Part shown: in pieces, positions 24,622 to 31,694 of the stretch
Layout: each line of letters starts with the position of its first letter
Position numbering within the stretch: the first letter of the stretch is position 1
Assembly (NCBI RefSeq): GCF_001613005.1
Contig: NZ_BDBN01000067.1
Coordinates: 1-58,530, forward strand
DNA: 58,530 nucleotides
Direction of reading: 5' to 3'
Origin: Nocardia nova NBRC 15556
Lineage (GTDB): Bacteria; Actinomycetota; Actinomycetes; Mycobacteriales; Mycobacteriaceae
The notes under the pieces: generated by a model
What the model was told of the DNA's origin: nothing
Databases searched by the model: none
Seen by the model: the letters and a program-made list of their open reading frames with translations, nothing else
Program-made: the position numbers and the translations under genes

Positions 24622-25260
24622 GTGCTGTTGCTGATCAACGAGCAGACGGAGTTGTCGCCGGCCGAGCAGCGGTTCGCTGAGTGGGTGCAGTGGAGTCCGG
24701 CGCAGGCGGGCGTGGTGCTGCTCAACGTCGATGTCCCTTATCGTGGCCGCACTCGCCAGATTGATGCGTTGATCTGGACGCAGCAGCGCTGCATCGTGGT
24801 GGAGGTCAAGGGATTTCGTCGCCGCCAGGACGGCACCTTGGTCGTTCCGCCGAACGGGCCGTGGCTGATGAGCGATGGCCAGGTCGCCGATATCTACGGC
24901 AACAGCGTCGACCACAATCCGATCACCCAGGTCCGCTCCAATACGCTGGCGATGAAGAACTGGGCCGGCCAGATCACCCGCCGCAACCGGTTCGTCTACG
25001 GGCTTGTGCTGGTGATGCTGCTACCGGGGCAAGACGTTCCGTCGCTGGAGGCCGCGGCGCATCCGGAGAAGACCGACATCGTCGTCGAGGACTTCGACGT
25101 GTTCCGCTACTACCTGCACCGGCTGCGCGGCCACCAGATCCAGTGGAGTGCCGACACGGTTGACACCCTCATCAACCGCCTCGGCCTTGCCCACCTCTAC
25201 AACTACGACCGACGCTTGATCGCGGCCGCGCTCAAGGACCCGGTGGCCCGCTACGCCTGA
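24622..25260 (+). CDS. NERD-domain nuclease-like protein
   Basis: A 212-residue protein, GTG at 24622 with GGAGGGGG upstream. Residues about 15-120 match the NERD (nuclease-related) domain: TELSPAEQRFAEWVQW, then RTRQIDALIWTQQRCIVVEV-KG, giving the D48...E61-x-K63 residues of a PD-(D/E)xK-type fold. The rest (HPITQVRSNTLAMKNWAGQI-like helix) is the usual NERD extension. NERD proteins are common on plasmids and sometimes fused to helicases or kinases; this is a stand-alone form whose DNA-processing or defence role is not established. Confidence 0.85.
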   Translation: MLLLINEQTELSPAEQRFAEWVQWSPAQAGVVLLNVDVPYRGRTRQIDALIWTQQRCIVVEVKGFRRRQDGTLVVPPNGPWLMSDGQVADIYGNSVDHNPITQVRSNTLAMKNWAGQITRRNRFVYGLVLVMLLPGQDVPSLEAAAHPEKTDIVVEDFDVFRYYLHRLRGHQIQWSADTVDTLINRLGLAHLYNYDRRLIAAALKDPVARYA

Positions 25261-25302
25261 AGTTCGCGTAGGACTTGATCGACTGCGGTGTGTGGGTCGG
25301 AA

Positions 25303-25926
25303 CTAGGGGAGATCTTCGCCGCGCGCAGCGCTTCCACCCTCCGGGGCAGTCGTGGGGCCCCGGTACATCCAGCGATTGGCGCCGGATCTGCGAGAGTGGG
25401 AGTTGTGGAACGTGGCGCCTCCGCGCCAGTACGCCGCCATGTGTTCACAGACGCGGTCGGTTTCGGTGTCGGTGTAGTCCTCGCCGGTGCGGTCCGCGAT
25501 CAGCAGCCAGAAGCTTTTCGCGCCGGGTAGGTGCAGGCTGGTCCGCCACGTATAACCAGGCACCTGCCTGCGAATGTGGGCCAACGCGTGGGAGGCGATG
25601 CCTTGGCCCTGGTGGTTGGTCTGCACATCGATGTTGCCGATGAACCCGCGCTGGCATTGGTGACAGATCAGATAGCTGACCTTCCCGACCGGCCACCCCG
25701 CCTGGTCACGATGAAAGAACGTGATCGTGCGTTTGTCGATGGCACGGCCTTCGGCAATTTCCGGTCCGAAGAACTCGAACCTGATCCTGCGTAACGTCTT
25801 GTGCCGCTGCCACGCCCGGCGCGGATTCAGTCTCCGCAGAAGCGGGTGCCGCGGCCGCGGCCGCAGGTGCTTCGCGTACGGGTCCTCGACAGCGTCGTCG
25901 GAGATGCTCTGTTCATCGTGTACCAC
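25303..25926 (-). CDS. GNAT-like acetyltransferase domain protein
   Basis: A 207-residue protein if started at the GTG at 25926 (GAAGGGGGCGAG upstream); a TTG further up is possible. The region GFIGNIDVQTNHQGQGIASH-ALAHI matches the acetyl-CoA pyrophosphate loop of GNAT enzymes (Q/R-x-x-G-x-G/A). A Cys pair (ICHQC) precedes it. The C-terminus is Ser/Arg-rich and less convincing. It follows the 267-residue gene by 22 bp, suggesting an operon. Substrate unknown. Confidence 0.65.
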   Translation of the reverse strand: MVHDEQSISDDAVEDPYAKHLRPRPRHPLLRRLNPRRAWQRHKTLRRIRFEFFGPEIAEGRAIDKRTITFFHRDQAGWPVGKVSYLICHQCQRGFIGNIDVQTNHQGQGIASHALAHIRRQVPGYTWRTSLHLPGAKSFWLLIADRTGEDYTDTETDRVCEHMAAYWRGGATFHNSHSRRSGANRWMYRGPTTAPEGGSAARGEDLP

Positions 25927-25948
25927 AGCCGCTCGCCCCCTTCGGTTT

Positions 25949-26752
25949 TCACCGATTGTCGCGCCTGACACCGACAAGGCTGGAGCGCAGTTCAGCGATC
26001 TGGCTTGTGTCGAACAGATACTCCCGGAGGGGAGGCCCTGGTTCGCCGAAATTCTGTCGCGACTCTCGCTGCTGCTCGCGATGCCACGCCCGTAGATGGG
26101 TGAGCACCATGTCCTGTGGATGCCCTTCGCCTAGCAGCATCGCGACGACTTGGTCCCTGCTGAATTGCGTTGCCACTCGCGCCGCGGAGGTGCCCTCAGC
26201 AGCCAGCGGCAGTGGCGCGCTCCTCTGCGGTGAGGGTCGCGATCGCCGTTGGCGGCGGGCGCGTTTGCGGACGGGCACTTCGATCCTGAGCACATCGGTG
26301 TACCCGGCTTTTGCTAGGACGCGCTGCAGCAGTGCGTCGTTCAGCTCGTGGACCAGGCCGAGCCGGTTCTGTTCGACGTAGTTGGCTCCGTCAGGTGTGA
26401 TTCTTGCCATGACGGCCGGCCGCACAGGGGTGTAGGTCGACCGGTATGTCCGCTGTAGCTGGTCGAGTTGGACGACGAACTTCGCCGATTCGGCATACTC
26501 CCGTCGGGTGAGCCCGTCGACCGCGCGCCGAAGGGAAGCGCGGCGACTGCGTTTGCTCTCGCGCTCGGCGAGGCTGGTGTCGTCGCCCTCGCCGAGGTCG
26601 AAATCTCCATTGTGCAAACCGATTTCGGCGACCGAGAACCACCACTGCTCATCCTCGTCAGCCCGGATATGCCAGCGCTTCCACGGGCCTGCCGCACCGA
26701 TATAGAGGGCCGCGAGCACGCGACGCTGGTCTCTGCCCAATCCCCTCGACAC
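25949..26752 (-). CDS. Hypothetical protein, possibly leaderless (267 aa)
   Basis: The GTG at 26752 lies six bases after a TAATAT -10 element with no ribosome site between, so the transcript is probably leaderless, common in actinobacteria. The product shows a helical N-terminal part (AGPWKRWHIRADEDEQWWFS), a winged-helix-like middle (RRASLRRAVDGLTRREYAES) and a basic linker. It may bind DNA. No family recognised. A CCACCG-TGT-CGGTGG palindrome lies directly over its promoter. Confidence 0.6.
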   Translation of the reverse strand: MSRGLGRDQRRVLAALYIGAAGPWKRWHIRADEDEQWWFSVAEIGLHNGDFDLGEGDDTSLAERESKRSRRASLRRAVDGLTRREYAESAKFVVQLDQLQRTYRSTYTPVRPAVMARITPDGANYVEQNRLGLVHELNDALLQRVLAKAGYTDVLRIEVPVRKRARRQRRSRPSPQRSAPLPLAAEGTSAARVATQFSRDQVVAMLLGEGHPQDMVLTHLRAWHREQQRESRQNFGEPGPPLREYLFDTSQIAELRSSLVGVRRDNR

Positions 26753-26770
26753 GCCCAAATATTAAGTGTA

Positions 26771-26787
26771 TCCACCGTGTCGGTGGA
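26771..26787. promoter_or_regulatory. Palindromic operator at a divergent promoter
   Basis: TCCACCG-TGT-CGGTGGA, just upstream of the -10 element of the minus-strand gene (TAATAT near 26759-26764). It could also control the plus-strand transcript leading to 26904. Confidence 0.55.
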
Positions 26788-26810
26788 GGTTGCTCTACTT
26801 GTACTGCGAC

Positions 26811-26864
26811 CCCGGGAACCCCCGGGGTTGTCGTCTCCCCCGGGTACGAGCCGGGGAAGACGAC
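26811..26864 (+). promoter_or_regulatory. GC-rich leader hairpins before the 43-aa gene
   Basis: CCCCGG-GAAC-CCCCGGGG at about 26811-26828, then GTCGTCTCCCCCGG (26830-26843) pairing with CCGGGGAAGACGAC (26851-26864) with one mismatch. They would form stems in the 5' leader of the plus-strand transcript. Confidence 0.5.
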
Positions 26865-26903
26865 TGGAACCAACGCAATACGAAAACATTCATCGGAGCC
26901 GGA

Positions 26904-27035
26904 ATGAGCGTAACTGCTCCCCTCCACGGGGAGAACCGCCAGCAGCGGAATCGCTGCACCTGTACGACCGCTCGCGGCGGTGAGCTGGCCGCCTTCGTCG
27001 CCCGGACGTCGCAGGGAGTTGTGACGGCGTGCTGA
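26904..27035 (+). CDS. Small basic protein overlapping the DUF3800-like gene (43 aa)
   Basis: ATG at 26904 with GGAG seven bases before; product begins MSVTAPLHGENRQQRNRCTC. The final 7 bp overlap the start of the next gene, so it may be a short leader protein coupling translation. No family seen. Real coding status is uncertain. Confidence 0.45.
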   Translation: MSVTAPLHGENRQQRNRCTCTTARGGELAAFVARTSQGVVTAC

Positions 27036-27583
27036 CCGCATGGGGGGACGAAAGCGGATCGCAGCCCGACCGTGACCCCGGAACCTATATCGTCGCCGCC
27101 GCGCTCATCGAAGAAGAAGACGTCGAGGCAGTCCGCAAGACGATGCACGACCTGCTGCTTCCCACTGAGACGAAGGTCCACTGGCACGGCAGCAGCCCCG
27201 AGCGGCGCCAGAAGTTAGTCGAGGTGGTGCTCGGGTTGCCCGTGTGCAGCGTCATCGTCGTGCACAACGATCCGGCCGCCAATGAACGCCGGCGCCGCCG
27301 CAAGTGCCTCGAACACCTGTTTCCCCAGCTGACGCACATGTCCTGTGGGGAAGTCACCTTCGAGTCGCGGGGCACGATGGACGCCAGCGATCTCGACATC
27401 CTGCAGAAGTTCCGCGCTCGCAAACTCGCACCCGCGGGTATGCGGTTGCACCACATGAAAGGACGGATTGAACCGGTTCTGTCGGTGGCAGACGTAGTGT
27501 GCGGTGCGCTTGTGCAAGCGCGGGTGGGAAACCCGGTCTACCTGCAGCAACTCGGTGGTCTGGTCGACATCCACCAGATCTAG
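27029..27583 (+). CDS. DUF3800-like protein
   Basis: A 184-residue protein, GTG at 27029. The N-terminal WGDESGS (D7, E8, S9) and later AAALIEEEDVEAVRKTMHDL, then the acidic VADVVCGALVQARVG, fit the DUF3800 family, an RNase H-like fold frequent on phages, plasmids and defence islands. The conserved DES near the N-terminus is the family hallmark. It is probably a metal-dependent nuclease or nuclease-like protein. A hairpin follows within 20 bp. Confidence 0.72.
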   Translation: MLTAWGDESGSQPDRDPGTYIVAAALIEEEDVEAVRKTMHDLLLPTETKVHWHGSSPERRQKLVEVVLGLPVCSVIVVHNDPAANERRRRRKCLEHLFPQLTHMSCGEVTFESRGTMDASDLDILQKFRARKLAPAGMRLHHMKGRIEPVLSVADVVCGALVQARVGNPVYLQQLGGLVDIHQI

Positions 27584-27597
27584 TGCAGATACGACGC

Positions 27598-27638
27598 GAG
27601 CCACAGGCCTCGTCATCCGGCGAGTAATCCTGTGGCTC
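27598..27638 (+). terminator. Terminator after the DUF3800-like gene
   Basis: GAGCCACAGG (27598-27607) pairs with CCTGTGGCTC (27629-27638); an inner CTCG/CGAG stem extends it. Confidence 0.65.
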
Positions 27639-27808
27639 ACTTCCAACCCCTCCGCGAAGGGGCGGCTATGCAATCGACTGTAACACAACAACCACCTAAC
27701 ACAACCTGTGTGATTCCTCTCTGAGCAGGGCTTTACCTTCCCTACTGTGGGGCACTGCCCGATACGCGATCAGACTGCCTCGTCGGCCTGCATGGCGGCT
27801 CTGGCTCT

Positions 27809-28030
27809 TTACCTGTCGTAGGCGATCGAGAGGGTGTACACGGTCTGCGTCTGGGGGCCGTCAAATTCTGGGAGCTCGCGGAAGCCAACGGCGAGGACGT
27901 GCCCGACTTCACCGTCGTTGGCTGCGAACCAGTCGGCCGCCACGCGGAACATCTCTGCCGGGGATCGGCCGCTGAACTCGATGTGATCCGATTTTCCCGG
28001 TCCGGTGATCCGATCGTTGTCTATCGCCAC
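27809..28030 (-). CDS. Small hypothetical protein (73 aa)
   Basis: GTG at 28030. Product begins MAIDNDRITGPGKSDHIEFS and has alternating strands (TQTVYTLSIAYDR at the end). It follows the 119-residue gene by 24 bp and so is likely in the same operon. No family recognised. Confidence 0.55.
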   Translation of the reverse strand: MAIDNDRITGPGKSDHIEFSGRSPAEMFRVAADWFAANDGEVGHVLAVGFRELPEFDGPQTQTVYTLSIAYDR

Positions 28031-28054
28031 GGCACACAGACTAGGTGGATCGGT

Positions 28055-28414
28055 TCAGGGCGATAGGGGTTCGAGCATGGGGAAGTCAGCGATCCACCGT
28101 TCGAGCTGGGCAGCGTCACGCAGCTTCCTGACAGTGCTGTAGCAGAACTTGTCGGCCACAGCATCGACGAAGATCGCTCGTCGCGGCGCCTCGTTTGTAG
28201 CGGGGTAGAACCAGTGGGCGATCTTTTCCACCTTGACCGATATAGTCCCCAGTTCCGACTCGAAGACGATCCCTTCGCCTTCGCGTGGCAGGGCCAGTGC
28301 GTTGACCGTGAAACCGGGGTCGTCCGCGTTTTCGTCTTCGGGAACCTTGAGCCACAGGTCGTATCGCATCGGGCCGACAACAGAGCTGGGTGGCGAAGTC
28401 TCGTTGAGCGTCAC
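28055..28414 (-). CDS. Hypothetical protein (119 aa)
   Basis: GTG at 28414 is chosen for GGATGG just upstream; an ATG at 28450 is an alternative. The protein (MRYDLWLKVPEDENADDPGF, then GIVFESELGTISVKVEKIAH) looks like a small beta-rich domain with a helical end. Family not recognised. It pairs with the downstream 73-residue gene. Confidence 0.6.
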   Translation of the reverse strand: MTLNETSPPSSVVGPMRYDLWLKVPEDENADDPGFTVNALALPREGEGIVFESELGTISVKVEKIAHWFYPATNEAPRRAIFVDAVADKFCYSTVRKLRDAAQLERWIADFPMLEPLSP

Positions 28415-28551
28415 ACACCCATCCTGAACCGCTCTGCCCTCATCAGGCATGCGAAACCGGTTAGAGACCCGATCCCGAAGGGGGCGCGGTTGTCGGCGCC
28501 GGCGGGCATACTTCGGTCGCCTGAGCAAGTGTCGAGGAAGGGAGGGCGGCG

Positions 28552-28875
28552 GTGCTGCGGTACGTATGCACGAATCCGTGGTGCCTATACACGTCGCACT
28601 ACACGACGACGTGCCCATGGCCGGGGCCGTCACGGGATCGCCCTATCCGGCGGCGGTATATCTCCGCGGGCGATAAGGCGGCCGCTCGGCGGTGGTCGAA
28701 GATGGTGGCGGAGGGCGATTTCGATCTGCGTCGCACGCCGAGCTACATGCGGGAACGCAACGACTCCGGTCCCGGGGCACGTCAGGACGGGCCTGGCCAC
28801 GGGTGGCTGCTGGTGTTCGTTCCGGCCGCGGCGCTGATCCTGATGGTCATGGCTGTCTTGGTGCTGTACCTGTGA
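28552..28875 (+). CDS. Small tail-anchored membrane protein with Cys motif (107 aa)
   Basis: GTG at 28552 after GGGAGGGCGGC. N-terminal Cys pattern YVCTNPWCLYTSHYTTTCPWP could bind zinc. The middle is charged. Residues about 86-106 (WLLVFVPAAALILMVMAVLV) form a C-terminal membrane anchor. It ends just before a strong bidirectional terminator. Function unknown. Confidence 0.7.
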   Translation: MLRYVCTNPWCLYTSHYTTTCPWPGPSRDRPIRRRYISAGDKAAARRWSKMVAEGDFDLRRTPSYMRERNDSGPGARQDGPGHGWLLVFVPAAALILMVMAVLVLYL

Positions 28876-28900
28876 CTCGGCCGCAAATCGTCGTGCCCCA

Positions 28901-28951
28901 GAATACGAGTGAGCCCCGCCGGATTCCGCCCGGCGGGGCTCACTCGCATTC
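28901..28951. terminator. Long bidirectional terminator
   Basis: Arms of about 22 bp (28901-28922 and 28930-28951) with a core GAGTGAGCCCCGCCGG mirrored on the other side and one mismatch. It ends both the plus-strand small gene and the long minus-strand conjugation operon. Confidence 0.85.
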
Positions 28952-28960
28952 TTGGTTCGA

Positions 28961-29254
28961 TCAGACGGGTTCGATGTGGCCGACTCCGCCGGCGGTCCAC
29001 CGCTGACCCCGTCGGGTGACGACCGGACCAGACCACGCCGTGGTGCGGCGATAGCCATGGGCGGCGAGCGTGGCGTCGATGTCGTCGACGCCGGGGACGA
29101 ATTCCAATGCCTCCCAGCGGTCGCCGTGGTCCCATCCGAGGAACACCCCGTCGGTGTCGAAGAGGACCTCACCGGCGTGGATGTGGATGGCTGGGCCGTC
29201 TGGATCATCGGGGTGGGCGAGGATGACGATGGCTTCCTCGATCACCGTGATCAC
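28961..29254 (-). CDS. Hypothetical protein, last gene of the conjugation operon (97 aa)
   Basis: ATG at 29254 overlaps the stop of the large upstream gene by 4 bp. Product begins MITVIEEAIVILAHPDDPDG and is acidic, beta-rich and Trp-containing (FLGWDHGDRWEALEFVPG). No family recognised. It closes the operon directly before a strong terminator. Confidence 0.65.
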   Translation of the reverse strand: MITVIEEAIVILAHPDDPDGPAIHIHAGEVLFDTDGVFLGWDHGDRWEALEFVPGVDDIDATLAAHGYRRTTAWSGPVVTRRGQRWTAGGVGHIEPV

Positions 29255-31413
29255 CGCTCCGCGCCTGCGTCGCGCAGGTTGCGGCGGCCACCGACCCGAG
29301 CCGGTGCCGCAGCACGAGCTTGGTTGATCGACTTGTCCGGGCGCGTGGTGCAGGCCCTGGACGGGGATGCTGCGGCCGTGCGCGCGGCGTCGTCGCGCAT
29401 CATCGTGATTCGCTCGAACTTGGTGTTCCAGTGCTGGTCTCGTTCGGCAGCGTCGCGGCCGAGGTGTCCTGCTTCGCGGGCGCCGGCGTCGACTGCGCGA
29501 CGGATTTGGCCGCGCAGCTGCTCGTCGGCCCCGACGGCGGTCAGGGCTTTGTCGAGTTCGTTGCGGCGTTGGGCGTATTCGCGGCGTTCGTGGTCGATGC
29601 CGAAGGTGGTGGCCCCGCGGGCGACGGCGCGCACCGAGTCGGCGACGTTGTCCACTGCCTGGATCGCGTGGCGGGCTTTCATGTCTCGGTGGTCGGCGGT
29701 TACGCCGGTGGGTTCGAGCAACTCGGTCACCTGGGTCTTCATCGTGTCGGCCAGTTCGCGGGCCGGAACGGCGATACGGGCCTGGTCACGTTCTCGCTTG
29801 CTGCGTTCGTCGACCAGGAGGAGATCGGGCAGGTCGGTGAGGTTGCGGATGCGGCCGGTGTCGACGTCGTCGACGAGGGCGGCGATCTGGGCTTTCTCGA
29901 TCGCGGCCAGTCCCTTGCCGTTCGTGGCCTGGGCCAGGAGCTGATCGCCGGTGTAGGCGAGTCGCTCGATCTGTGCGCCGATATCGTCGCTGACGCCGAT
30001 CATCTCCGGGGAGTTTCCGGAGATGTCGTCATCGACGATGAAGTCGGCGGCCTGGGACAGGTCGTCGGCGTCGATGACGAACCGGTAGATATCCGCGGTC
30101 AAGGCGTCGCGGTTGACGTAGCCGGGCCAGACGTCGAGATTGTCGCGCTGACCGTTGCGGAACGCGGTCCACGCGTCACGCACGGTCTGCTGGTCGGCGG
30201 CGGTCATCACCGAGATCTCCTCGGTGATGCGCTGAGGCTGGAAGGTGCCCTCGCTCAAGCCTTTCAGCATTTCCTGGGCCCTGCCGCGGACTTCCTCGCC
30301 CGGATCGACATACACCGGGGACCGCAGCAGATCCACCGCCGAAGTGTCGCCGCCCAGGTAGTCGACGACGAATTCCACCCGTTCACGGTCGGCGCCGGTG
30401 ACGCCGGCGGTGTCGAGGGCGGCGGTCAGACCGGCGCGGCGTTCGGCGACGGAGGCGAGGTGCCCGGCGGGGTCGGTGTCGATATCCTCGCCGCGCCAGT
30501 TCAGGACGGCCTGTGCCACAGCTGCTTTCGTGTTCTCGTTCATCGGTATCTTGGACACGGCGTCGATGGCGGCCGACTCGCGGGCGAACAGCACCGAGGC
30601 TTCGTCGCGGGTCTGTTGCGGGATCGGGTCGAATTGCGGATCGACGCTGACCTGCATGGCGTCGGCGTCGATGCGCACACCCCACTGCTCGGCAACGCCG
30701 CGGGTGAGTTCGGTCAGGTGTTCGGCGGCGATCTCCGATTCCCACCGCCAGGTCAGTGCGTCGGCCAGCGACGCCGTGAGCCGCCACCGGTTCACCCATG
30801 GGGCCGAGGTTTCCAGTCGCTCCTCGGCCGCGACCCGGGCGCGGGTGGAGCGGGTCTCGAACTCGGCGTAGGCATCGGGTCCGGCGTTTCGTGCCCCAGC
30901 AGCCTCGATATCGCGCTCTTTCACCGCGTGGCGGGCCTGGTTGACTCCGGCGACAGCGAGCAAGTGGATCATGCGCTGGCTGTGGCCGGTGGGCACACCG
31001 AGCTGCGGCTGTGCGGTGTGGTTCGTGGTGGTGGACATGGTGTTTCCCTCCTGGAGAGTGGTTTCCGGGGTGCTGTCCCAGCCCGGACCTGGGTTGTCGG
31101 TGCGGGTGAGTGCGTCGCGAGCGATGCCGCGGCGTTCAGCGGCGCGGGCCTGGTGCTCGCGAACCGCGTTCGCAGCGGCGGCGAGCTGGGCGGGCGTCGG
31201 GGGCTTCTTCGGGGCGGCTTTGCCGATGTCAAACAGGTGCGCCACCAACCGGCGGCCGCGCCTGCGGCCGATCATCAGGGCGGCCACGGGCTGCCGGTTG
31301 GGCTGAAGACCCGCCGCCCGGAGCTGACGGCGGGTCTTCAAGTGCGCCGGCGCGAGACGCCACGGGTATTCCTGGGGTTCAGGGACTGTGGCGGGAACGT
31401 CAGCGGTAGTCAC
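29251..31413 (-). CDS. Large RRQRL-like plasmid protein
   Basis: A 720-residue protein, GTG at 31413. Residues 15-100 (PWRLAPAHLKTRRQLRAAGL, then PVAALMIGRRRGRRLVAHLF and TPAQLAAAANAVREHQARA) match the actinobacterial RRQRL-motif protein family, but the Cys pair found in that family is missing. The long remainder is helical with coiled-coil character. Parts (ERVEFVVDYLGGDTSAVDLL, then the ITEEISVMTAADQQTVRDAW region) resemble the C-terminal half of the TOPRIM protein encoded upstream, suggesting an ancient duplication. Probably a cytoplasmic partner of the conjugation machinery; exact role unknown. Confidence 0.72.
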   Translation of the reverse strand: MTTADVPATVPEPQEYPWRLAPAHLKTRRQLRAAGLQPNRQPVAALMIGRRRGRRLVAHLFDIGKAAPKKPPTPAQLAAAANAVREHQARAAERRGIARDALTRTDNPGPGWDSTPETTLQEGNTMSTTTNHTAQPQLGVPTGHSQRMIHLLAVAGVNQARHAVKERDIEAAGARNAGPDAYAEFETRSTRARVAAEERLETSAPWVNRWRLTASLADALTWRWESEIAAEHLTELTRGVAEQWGVRIDADAMQVSVDPQFDPIPQQTRDEASVLFARESAAIDAVSKIPMNENTKAAVAQAVLNWRGEDIDTDPAGHLASVAERRAGLTAALDTAGVTGADRERVEFVVDYLGGDTSAVDLLRSPVYVDPGEEVRGRAQEMLKGLSEGTFQPQRITEEISVMTAADQQTVRDAWTAFRNGQRDNLDVWPGYVNRDALTADIYRFVIDADDLSQAADFIVDDDISGNSPEMIGVSDDIGAQIERLAYTGDQLLAQATNGKGLAAIEKAQIAALVDDVDTGRIRNLTDLPDLLLVDERSKRERDQARIAVPARELADTMKTQVTELLEPTGVTADHRDMKARHAIQAVDNVADSVRAVARGATTFGIDHERREYAQRRNELDKALTAVGADEQLRGQIRRAVDAGAREAGHLGRDAAERDQHWNTKFERITMMRDDAARTAAASPSRACTTRPDKSINQARAAAPARVGGRRNLRDAGAER

Positions 31414-31425
31414 GAGCCGGGAACC

Positions 31426-31665
31426 TCACGCTCGGTCGGCCAGCAGCTGGCGGTAGTCGAGCTGCAGGGTGGCCCACTCTCCGGCGACTTCACGCAGCTG
31501 TTCGTGCAGCTGGTGGGCGCGGGCGGCCAGGCGCAGCATGGCGGCCGGGCCGTAGAGCTCGGCGATGTCGGGTGCGTCGAGGATGGCGTTGGCGAGCTGG
31601 TCGACGTCGGTGTCGTCGACGGTCGCGGCGATGACCTCACGGACCTGGATGGCGGTGGTGGACAT
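31426..31665 (-). CDS. Small helical plasmid protein (79 aa)
   Basis: ATG at 31665 after GGAGAGGAAAC. Product begins MSTTAIQVREVIAATVDDTD and is almost wholly helical (DYRQLLADRA end). It sits between the TOPRIM protein gene and the large RRQRL-like gene in the conjugation operon. No motif recognised. Confidence 0.65.
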   Translation of the reverse strand: MSTTAIQVREVIAATVDDTDVDQLANAILDAPDIAELYGPAAMLRLAARAHQLHEQLREVAGEWATLQLDYRQLLADRA

Positions 31666-31694
31666 TGGTGTTTCCTCTCCTTGTGGGGTTGGGG

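Noticed and set aside
25251..25448. 65-codon minus-strand frame at the end of the NERD gene
   Set aside because: Overlaps the GNAT-like gene in another frame and has no ribosome site or domain; a frameshifted tail of the GNAT-like gene was considered but cannot be shown.
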